Assembly (NCBI RefSeq): GCF_000479045.1
Contig: NZ_KI518165.1
Location: forward strand, 1 to 60,362
Source: Cetobacterium somerae ATCC BAA-474
GTDB taxonomy: Bacteria; Fusobacteriota; Fusobacteriia; Fusobacteriales; Fusobacteriaceae
Length of the DNA: 60,362 nt
Reading direction: 5' to 3'
Position 1 is the stretch's first letter. Each line of letters opens with the position of its first letter. The translations under genes were made by a program, and so were the position numbers. Of the stretch, positions 54,416-60,362 are shown one piece after another. The notes under the pieces are model-generated. The model searched no databases. It was not told the origin of the DNA and saw nothing but the letters and a program-made list of their open reading frames with translations.

Positions 54416-55753
54416 TTGCAAGATTTGAGTTTAAAGTTTGAAAAACAAAGTACCTTAACAACTATTTTAAAATTCAGCATTCCATCTTCACTTGGTGCTA
54501 TTATAGGTATGCTTTGTGTTTTAACTGATAGGTATTTCATCGGTCAAGTAGCAGGAAGAGAGGGCATGGCAGCTATTGCCCTCGTTTTCCCCTATGCTAT
54601 GATTATAAATAGTTTCAATTTTGCATTTTCAGGAATAGCTATTATAATTGGAGTTAAACTGGGATCAAAAGATAGAGAAGGTGCTGAAAAAGTTTTATGT
54701 ACTGGATTTTTATGGATTCTTATTGTAGGTGTTCTTTTAACCATTTTTCTTTTTCTTTTTAACATTCCAATTTTAAAAATTTTAGGAGCTAGTTCTTCTA
54801 ATATTGCATCAGCCATAGAGTATACAAATTTTCTAATTCCAATTGCAACTTTTCAAATTATTTTAGGACAAAGCACTCTTGTTAGAGGAATTGGAGACTC
54901 TGTTACAGCAATGGGCGTAAATATTTTTACAGGGGTTTTCAATGTTATTTTGGATTATCTTTTTATTATTAAATTCGATATGGGAATTGGTGGAGCTGCA
55001 TTGGCTACTTTAATTGCTACTGCTTTAAGTGCTTTTTATATTCTTTTTTATTTTTTCAAATCAGATGTTATTACATTTTCTAAAAAGTATTTTTCTCTTG
55101 ATTTAAAAATTTTAAAGGAAATCTTTAAAATAGGGAGTCCTCGTTTTTATAATCAACTTTTACAATCTTCAGTTATTACGGTTACAAATAGACAAGCTGG
55201 AGTTTACGGAGGAGATATTGCTACTGCTGCAATTGGAATTATCTCAATTTGCAGAAGCGTTATGAACACAAGTTTACAAGGCTTTAATCAAGGAACGGCA
55301 GCTATAATCTCATATACATTCGGATCTAAAAACTACGAACGTGTAAAAGAAGTTCTAAAAATACAACTTTATACAGTTATTAGTGTTTCAACTATTTTAG
55401 TTCTTCTTATGCTTTTTAATACTGAAAAGATAGTCTCATTTTTTATAAAAAATGATCCTCCTCTAGTCGAATTTACAGTTTCAGCTATGAGATTAAATCT
55501 TTTTTTAATGCCATTTACTGCAATGTTCTTAGCATGCAACAACTTTTTTCAATCTATTAAAGATAGTGTTATTGCTACACGATTTTTTATGTTAAGAATT
55601 GTTATTTTAAACATTCCTCTTGTTTATATTTTAGGATATTTTTTCAAAGAGATTGGTGTTTGGCTAGCATTTCCAATATCTGATACACTAGTAGCTATAG
55701 TTATGTTTTTCTTAACAATAAAAAAAATAAGAAAGATATCACCAGACAATTGA
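54416..55753 (+). CDS. MATE-family efflux transporter (TTG start)
   Basis: A 445-residue, 12-helix carrier of the multidrug and toxin extrusion family that exports cations in exchange for Na+ or H+. Signature parts are IPSSLGAIIGMLCVLTDRYFIGQVAG, LGQSTLVRGIGDSVTAM, and GGAALATLIATALSAF, with a second related half from about 225. The start is TTG at 54416, 4 nt after GGGGGAG; no closer ATG exists. The tmRNA promoter -35 overlaps its stop codon. Confidence 0.9.
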   Translation: MQDLSLKFEKQSTLTTILKFSIPSSLGAIIGMLCVLTDRYFIGQVAGREGMAAIALVFPYAMIINSFNFAFSGIAIIIGVKLGSKDREGAEKVLCTGFLWILIVGVLLTIFLFLFNIPILKILGASSSNIASAIEYTNFLIPIATFQIILGQSTLVRGIGDSVTAMGVNIFTGVFNVILDYLFIIKFDMGIGGAALATLIATALSAFYILFYFFKSDVITFSKKYFSLDLKILKEIFKIGSPRFYNQLLQSSVITVTNRQAGVYGGDIATAAIGIISICRSVMNTSLQGFNQGTAAIISYTFGSKNYERVKEVLKIQLYTVISVSTILVLLMLFNTEKIVSFFIKNDPPLVEFTVSAMRLNLFLMPFTAMFLACNNFFQSIKDSVIATRFFMLRIVILNIPLVYILGYFFKEIGVWLAFPISDTLVAIVMFFLTIKKIRKISPDN

Positions 55754-55778
55754 GTTTAAGAAAAATTTGTGTTATAAT
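55750..55778 (+). promoter_or_regulatory. Promoter of tmRNA
   Basis: -35 TTGAGT (55750-55755), 17-nt spacer and -10 TATAAT (55773-55778). The -35 overlaps the MATE stop. A second TATAAT lies at 55783-55788. Transcription would begin about 10 nt before the mature RNA. Confidence 0.65.
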
Positions 55779-55797
55779 AATCTATAATTTAATAATT

Positions 55798-56145
55798 GGG
55801 GATGCAAAGGTTTCGACAGGGTTGTGAGGTTATAGGTAGCAGGCCAGGTTGATTGCTGTGAGAGATCAACTCATCGTTTAGATGGAAACAGAAATTACGC
55901 TTTAGCTGCATAATGTCAGCTCACCTCTGAACATTCTCTTCTGTAGGAGCGTTCAATCAAGGTGTCACTTAAATACAGATTACCCTAAACAATTTCTCTA
56001 AGTTATAGGGGACATTTTAGAGGATAGCTTTAGTTAGCCCTGTTTGCGGGAGTAACTATTGCGAATTCAAATAGCAAACTAAGCTTGTAGAAGCTTATGG
56101 CGCTTGCAATTTTGGACACGGGTTCGATTCCCGTCATCTCCACCA
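55798..56145 (+). ncRNA. ssrA: Transfer-messenger RNA (tmRNA)
   Basis: tmRNA rescues stalled ribosomes and tags the nascent chain. The 5' end GGGGATG pairs with CATCTCC near the 3' end, which is followed by ACCA. The T-arm GGTTCGATTCC is canonical. The mRNA-like part after TTTAGAT encodes GNRNYALAA followed by TAA (55884-55913); the YALAA end is the usual protease signal. Internal G/C-rich segments form the pseudoknots. The length is 348 nt. SmpB and RNase R partners are at 18.3-20.9 kb. Confidence 0.96.
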
Positions 56146-56182
56146 ATGAATCCACCAACTAAATTTTAGTTGTTGAAATAGT

Positions 56183-56218
56183 AAGACCGTATTGAAAAAT
56201 TCAATACGGTCTTTTTAT
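56183..56218 (+). terminator. Intrinsic terminator of tmRNA
   Basis: AAGACCGTATTGAA pairs perfectly (14 bp) with TTCAATACGGTCTT around AAA, followed by TTTATTTTC. Confidence 0.9.
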
Positions 56219-56493
56219 TTTCTGTTTATATGTAACATGTTACTTCTTGGAAATTCAATATCTCTAAGCTTGTCCATTAATTTAACAACCTGATGTCTAT
56301 TTAAATCATCAAACTTTTTTTGTTTAAAACCATCTTCTTCTACTGCAAATTTTTCATTTGAAATTTTTATAATACTCACTTTTCTATCTCTTTTAAAAGT
56401 TAATAAATTTACTCTTTTTCCAATTTCTAACTCAGTTAATATGTTCTCTATAAAACGATTATAATCTTTCATACTTATTTTATTTATTGCCAT
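56215..56493 (-). CDS. Small hypothetical protein
   Basis: A 92-residue charged, soluble protein not recognised as a family member. Start 56493 follows GAGGAG; the frame to 56583 runs through the AKR terminator and has no ribosome site. It has repeated basic/hydrophobic stretches (RVNLLTFKRDRKVSIIKIS, KFDDLNRHQVVKLMDKLRDIEF), which look like a compact alpha/beta fold. A TATAAT at 56514-56509 lies directly upstream. No functional context beyond the tmRNA gene it converges on. Confidence 0.7.
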   Translation of the reverse strand: MAINKISMKDYNRFIENILTELEIGKRVNLLTFKRDRKVSIIKISNEKFAVEEDGFKQKKFDDLNRHQVVKLMDKLRDIEFPRSNMLHINRK

Positions 56494-56570
56494 TTTTTTC
56501 TCCTCATAATTATAAGATATCCTATACTTAAAAATTTTAATAGCTTTTCCTTCTTCTGTTTTCAAATAAT

Positions 56571-56600
56571 AAAAAAAAGTCATATAAAGATATGACTTTT
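56571..56600 (-). terminator. Intrinsic terminator of the aldo/keto reductase gene
   Basis: Minus strand AAAAGTCATAT pairs with ATATGACTTTT around a 4-nt loop and is followed by T8. It is within 6 nt of the reductase stop. Confidence 0.85.
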
Positions 56601-56605
56601 AATAT

Positions 56606-57430
56606 TTAAAACGTTATTTCATCGGGATCAGGACCTATTCTCTCCTCTTTATTTAATGAATCAATATATTTCATATCATCTTCATCTAAAATAAAATCTA
56701 ATTGAAAATTCTCCATAATTCTAGATGGTGTAACTGATTTAGGTAATGGTAATAACCCCTTTTGTAAATGCCATTTTAAAACTATTTGAGCTACAGTTTT
56801 TTTATTCTTTTCAGCTATCTTCTTTAAACCTTCATGATCTAAAGCTCCTTGCATTAATGGACTCCAAGCTTCTACTACAATACCATTTTCATCACAGAAT
56901 TTTTTTAATTCTCTTTGTTGTAAATATGGATGTAACTCAATTTGATTTACTGCAGGTACTATTTCAAAATTATTCATTATATGTTTCAAATGGTGTTCTT
57001 TCATATTACATACACCAATAGCTTTAACCTTACCACTTTTATAAAGTGTTTCCAAAGCTCTCCACGTTTCCCAAGTTTTATTTAAATCTTTAGGTTGTGG
57101 CCAATGAATTAAATACATATCTATATAATCTAATCCTAACTTTTTTAAAGATTCTTCATAAGCTTTTAAAGTTGTCTCATAACCTTGTTCAGTATTCCAA
57201 ACTTTAGTTACAATAAAAAGTTCTTCTCTTGAAACATTATTATTTTTTAAAAATTCAGTAATTCCCTCTCCTACAGCATCTTCATTTCCATAAATAGCAG
57301 CTGTATCAATATGTCTGTATCCTATTTCTAAAGCTGTTCTCACTGCGTTTTTACACTGCTCTTTATCAGTTGCTTTCCATGTTCCAAATCCTACTTTCGG
57401 AATTTTCAAACCATTATTTAATAGATACAT
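56606..57430 (-). CDS. Aldo/keto reductase
   Basis: A 274-residue NADPH-dependent reductase of the AKR5-like group. Catalytic tetrad residues are in GYRHIDTAAIYGNE (Asp, Tyr), the Lys in FIVTKVW and the His in YLIHWPQP. The cofactor site is formed by VNQIELHPYLQQ and the LPKSVTPSRIMEN segment. Substrates of close relatives include methylglyoxal and other 2-oxo aldehydes; the real one is unknown. GGGGA precedes the ATG. Confidence 0.93.
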   Translation of the reverse strand: MYLLNNGLKIPKVGFGTWKATDKEQCKNAVRTALEIGYRHIDTAAIYGNEDAVGEGITEFLKNNNVSREELFIVTKVWNTEQGYETTLKAYEESLKKLGLDYIDMYLIHWPQPKDLNKTWETWRALETLYKSGKVKAIGVCNMKEHHLKHIMNNFEIVPAVNQIELHPYLQQRELKKFCDENGIVVEAWSPLMQGALDHEGLKKIAEKNKKTVAQIVLKWHLQKGLLPLPKSVTPSRIMENFQLDFILDEDDMKYIDSLNKEERIGPDPDEITF

Positions 57431-57452
57431 ATTTCCCCACTCCCCTTTTATT

Positions 57453-58619
57453 TTAAATTATTCTTATTAAAAAACCTTTTAAATACTCAGTTTCAGGAAC
57501 TGCTACTGATATTGGATGACATGGACTTTGGTGTAATTGATTTACTATTACAGCTTTTACTCCTGCGTCTTTAACGGCATAAGCCAAAGCCATTCTTAAA
57601 TCTGCACTTGTAACTGCTCCACTACAACTATAAATTGAAAGTAATCCACCTTTTTTTGTAAGTTTTATTCCATTTAAAATTATATCCTTATATGCTTTTA
57701 AAGCTTTATCTAAATCTCTTCTATTTGGTGCTAATTTTGGTGGATCTAGATTTACTACATCCCATTGACGTCCTTCTTTTACTAAATCTCTTAAAACATT
57801 AAATATATTTCCCTTTATAAACTCAACATTTTCATATTTTATTAAATTTTTTCTAGCAACATTCAAAACATCTTCACTAACATCTATTAAAGTTGATGAA
57901 TTTGCTCCATTTACCATAGCATGAAGTGAAAAACCTCCAGTATAACTACATACATCTAAAAAATCTTTATCTTTCGATAGAGAACCCATCAAAATTCTAT
58001 TATCTCTTTGATCTGAGTAAAATCCTGTTTTTTGTCCTTTTAAGTCTATTGTGAACTTAGCCTCTCCCTCAAAAATTTCAATCTCATTTGGAACTTCACC
58101 AAAAAGAACTCCTGAAACTTCAGGAAGCCCTTCTAACTTTCTTCCATCACCTTCACTCTTTTCATATATTCCCTTTAAATTTGGAATCTCTTTTTTTAAA
58201 GCTTCTATTAAAAATTCTTTATCTTTTTCCATCCCTAAAGTCGAAGCTTGAACTACTAAGTAATCTCCAAAACGATCTACTATAACTCCTGGTAGAGAAT
58301 CTGATTCACTATGAATTAACCTATATCCATTACTGTTAATATTTATCATTTCTCTTAAAGTATATGCTTCCTTTACTTTTTCAGAATACCAATTTAAATC
58401 TATTTTTTTATTGATATCTTTTTCCAGCATACGTACCATAATTTTCGAATTTTTATTATAATGACCATATCCAATAAACTCTTTTTTCCAATTATATACT
58501 TCTATAACTGATCCTGCTTCTGGGTTTCCTTCTATCTTTTCCACAGCTCCAGAATACATCCAAGGGTGTCCACTCTGCCACATTCTTTCTCTATCTTTTT
58601 TTATAAAAATTTTACTCAA
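57453..58619 (-). CDS. RlmI-like class I rRNA cytosine methyltransferase (TTG start)
   Basis: A 388-residue protein with an N-terminal PUA domain (about 1-75, MWQSGHPWMYSGAVEKIEG) and a Rossmann methyltransferase domain. The SAM motif is FLDVCSYTGGFSLHAM, and the catalytic region has NLDPPKLAPNRRD with a late YSCSGAVTSADL cysteine. E. coli RlmI makes m5C1962 in 23S rRNA; the same target is likely but not proven. TTG start with AAAAGGACG upstream. Confidence 0.9.
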   Translation of the reverse strand: MSKIFIKKDRERMWQSGHPWMYSGAVEKIEGNPEAGSVIEVYNWKKEFIGYGHYNKNSKIMVRMLEKDINKKIDLNWYSEKVKEAYTLREMININSNGYRLIHSESDSLPGVIVDRFGDYLVVQASTLGMEKDKEFLIEALKKEIPNLKGIYEKSEGDGRKLEGLPEVSGVLFGEVPNEIEIFEGEAKFTIDLKGQKTGFYSDQRDNRILMGSLSKDKDFLDVCSYTGGFSLHAMVNGANSSTLIDVSEDVLNVARKNLIKYENVEFIKGNIFNVLRDLVKEGRQWDVVNLDPPKLAPNRRDLDKALKAYKDIILNGIKLTKKGGLLSIYSCSGAVTSADLRMALAYAVKDAGVKAVIVNQLHQSPCHPISVAVPETEYLKGFLIRII

Positions 58620-58693
58620 CTTTTCACGTCCTTTTAGTTTTTAAAAACTAATATATTATATTACATTCTATAACTATATCTAAAAAAATACAA

Positions 58694-60088
58694 TTAGTTT
58701 TGTGAAAATAGAAGAGTATCTCCCATTAAAAGGGTCACATCTCCTTTTGGAGTTATATAATTTTCATCTCTTTTTATAGATACAATTAGCATTCCTTGAG
58801 GTAATTCAAGTTCTCTAATCTTTTTATTAACATATTCTGATTGCTTGTCTAATATCATCTTCTTCAAAGCAAGTTCTTCTAATTCCTCTATTTCTATAAA
58901 TTTATCTTCCTCTTGATCCTCTTCGAATAAATTTAATTTTTTTCCTACATATTTTAAAGTCATTCCTTGAAGAAGAACTGAAAATACAACAATATAAAAA
59001 GTTAGATTAAACATTCCTTGAGCATTAGGTAATCCCTCTGTTATAGCCATTGTAGCAAAAATTATAGGAACCGCTCCCTTTAATCCTGCCCATGATATAA
59101 AAAATTTCTCTTTATAATTAAACTTAAATGGCCATAATAAACTATAAACAACAAGCATTCTTATAACTATTATCATAATTACAGACAATAAACTTCCTAT
59201 AAATATATATCCTAACAATTGACTAGGAAAAACTAATAATCCTAACATTACAAACATCCCTATTTGCATAAACCATGTTATCAGTCTCATATTTCTAATT
59301 GAGTTTAACTTATAGTTAAACTTCTTATTTCCAATCATTATTCCAGCAATATATATTGCCAAAAATCCATTTCCATCTAAAACTGTTGCCAATCCAAAAC
59401 AGATAAACAGTATTGCAATCAAATGTATAGTTAGAAACTCTTCTCTCACTATTTTTATATAATTAGCTAACGGTAAAGTCACCACTCCAAATATATACCC
59501 TATAATTGCTCCTAAGGTTATTTGTTTTAAAAGAAAAATTATCCCTGTTACAATTGATGTACTTTCTCCTTCTTTAAAAAATGATAATAAAAAAAGAATT
59601 AAAGCATAGGCCATTGGATCATTACTTCCTGATTCTATTTCAACAACCGATTTTATATCTTTCTTTAGCTTTGAATCTCCTAAGATAGACATAACTGCTG
59701 CTGCATCTGTTGATGATACCATAGCACTAAATAGTAAAGACTCTTTTAAGGTAAAATCTGTTAAATAATATACGGCTACTCCAGATAAACCTGCAGTTAG
59801 TAAAACACCTAAAGTTGCTAATGTTCCACTAGGATAAAGAGACTTTTTTACATCCTCTTTTTTAGTTTCTAATCCTCCTGAAAAAATTATAAACATTAAA
59901 GCTATTGTTCCTAAGTTTTGAGCGACTAAAGCATTATCAAAATAAATTCTACCTATTCCTTCTGATCCTGCTAACATTCCAACTAATAAAAACATTATCA
60001 ATAAAGGTATCTCCAATTTCTTAGATATCCTTATTGAAAATAAACTTAATAGTATAATTATTCCAGCAATTAATATCTCTACTCCCAT
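58694..60088 (-). CDS. CPA-type K+(Na+)/H+ antiporter with C-terminal TrkA_C-like domain
   Basis: The 464 residues form about 12 transmembrane helices with LLVGMLAGSEGIGRIYFDN, SSTDAAAVMSIL and the ESGSNDPMAYAL ion-binding motif. A cytosolic C-terminal domain follows (about 385-464, LDKQSEYVNKKIRELELPQGMLIVSIKR), which resembles TrkA_C and suggests nucleotide or ion gating. NhaP2/CvrA relatives export K+ for pH and osmotic balance. It is 8 nt after a small membrane protein gene. Confidence 0.88.
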   Translation of the reverse strand: MGVEILIAGIIILLSLFSIRISKKLEIPLLIMFLLVGMLAGSEGIGRIYFDNALVAQNLGTIALMFIIFSGGLETKKEDVKKSLYPSGTLATLGVLLTAGLSGVAVYYLTDFTLKESLLFSAMVSSTDAAAVMSILGDSKLKKDIKSVVEIESGSNDPMAYALILFLLSFFKEGESTSIVTGIIFLLKQITLGAIIGYIFGVVTLPLANYIKIVREEFLTIHLIAILFICFGLATVLDGNGFLAIYIAGIMIGNKKFNYKLNSIRNMRLITWFMQIGMFVMLGLLVFPSQLLGYIFIGSLLSVIMIIVIRMLVVYSLLWPFKFNYKEKFFISWAGLKGAVPIIFATMAITEGLPNAQGMFNLTFYIVVFSVLLQGMTLKYVGKKLNLFEEDQEEDKFIEIEELEELALKKMILDKQSEYVNKKIRELELPQGMLIVSIKRDENYITPKGDVTLLMGDTLLFSQN

Positions 60089-60096
60089 ATATTCAC

Positions 60097-60273
60097 CTAC
60101 CCTGAAATACCATATTTTATTATATGTTCCAATAGTTTAAAAGTAGTCACTCCTACTAGCATTAAATATGACCCTACAAACATCATTAAAAATAACACTT
60201 TAAAAACTTTATCAAAAAAGCTTTCTTTTTCTCTTAAAATCTCATTCTCTTCAGTTAATAATAGTTTTTTCAT
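60097..60273 (-). CDS. Small single-span membrane protein
   Basis: A 58-residue protein with a charged N-terminal part (TEENEILREKESFFDKVF) and one hydrophobic helix (about 25-48). TTG at 60285 overlaps the GGAGG site; ATG 60273 lies 5 nt after it. It sits 8 nt ahead of the antiporter and may be an accessory subunit, though this is only suggested by position. No family recognised. Confidence 0.65.
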   Translation of the reverse strand: MKKLLLTEENEILREKESFFDKVFKVLFLMMFVGSYLMLVGVTTFKLLEHIIKYGISG

Positions 60274-60362
60274 TTTTTCCTCCAATTTTATTTTAATATC
60301 ATTGAAAAAACTATTTTTTAAATTCTTAATACTCTATTTTCATATCTATTTAAAATTGTATA

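Overview
The window is a chromosomal segment of a low-GC, outer-membrane-bearing bacterium, most likely a member of the Fusobacteriota of the Fusobacterium/Cetobacterium/Ilyobacter type. The base composition is very AT-rich with A/T-ending codons. A FadL-type outer membrane protein and a YajC protein sit beside Gram-positive-style factors (HrcA/CIRCE, RNase J, RNase Y, L20-type infC leader). The genus is an inference. No phage, insertion sequence, CRISPR array or obvious foreign island was seen, so this is core genome.

Layout. Positions 1-10.9 kb read leftward: a tRNA 5' end, a Met-rich unknown protein, tsaC, the glmU-prs pair, a membrane J-domain protein, a TPR protein, the infC-rpmI-rplT operon with a structured leader and an AUU start codon, and ptsI-ptsH-ispH-rpsA. 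From 11.0 to 20.9 kb genes read rightward: the CIRCE-controlled hrcA-grpE-dnaK-dnaJ operon, yajC, a cell-wall amidase with a GerMN-like partner, yqeK, rnr and smpB. From 21 to 45.2 kb everything reads leftward: a FadL-like porin with a TetR regulator, an amidohydrolase with a two-piece membrane transporter and its regulator, then a nearly gapless run of about 20 genes (DUF445, ruvB, rrf2, rsmE, mtaB, LytR_C-like, MreD-like, mrdA, rnj, yhbY, PAP2-like, dxs, HD hydrolase, tlyA, ctpA, rsmI, ylqF, nadE, membrane protein, YchJ-like, regulator). A lone rightward gene at 45.6 kb encodes an AGCS sodium:amino-acid symporter. From 47 to 52.1 kb genes again read leftward: obg, miaA, a lipoprotein, an RsbW/RsbV-like pair and rny. 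From 52.2 to 56.1 kb they read rightward: aroC, dCMP deaminase, TrhA/hemolysin III, a MATE pump and tmRNA. The last part is leftward: a small protein, an aldo/keto reductase, an RlmI-like methyltransferase, a K+/H+ antiporter and a small membrane protein.

Functional themes are RNA metabolism and translation quality control (RNase R, J and Y, SmpB, tmRNA, many rRNA/tRNA modification enzymes), cell envelope growth (GlmU, PBP2, Dxs/IspH, amidase) and protein folding.

The standout observation is at 45384-45564. A short ORF with an excellent ribosome site encodes MKQKIVFNTNAYYYYYLT, with five consecutive tyrosine codons. Two mutually exclusive hairpins and a strong terminator follow, all just ahead of the AGCS symporter. 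This looks like ribosome-mediated tyrosine attenuation of an amino-acid transporter. Other second-look items are the infC leader with competing terminator and antiterminator pairings, the repeat cluster ahead of the TetR/FadL operon, and the regulator/two-piece transporter/amidohydrolase module.
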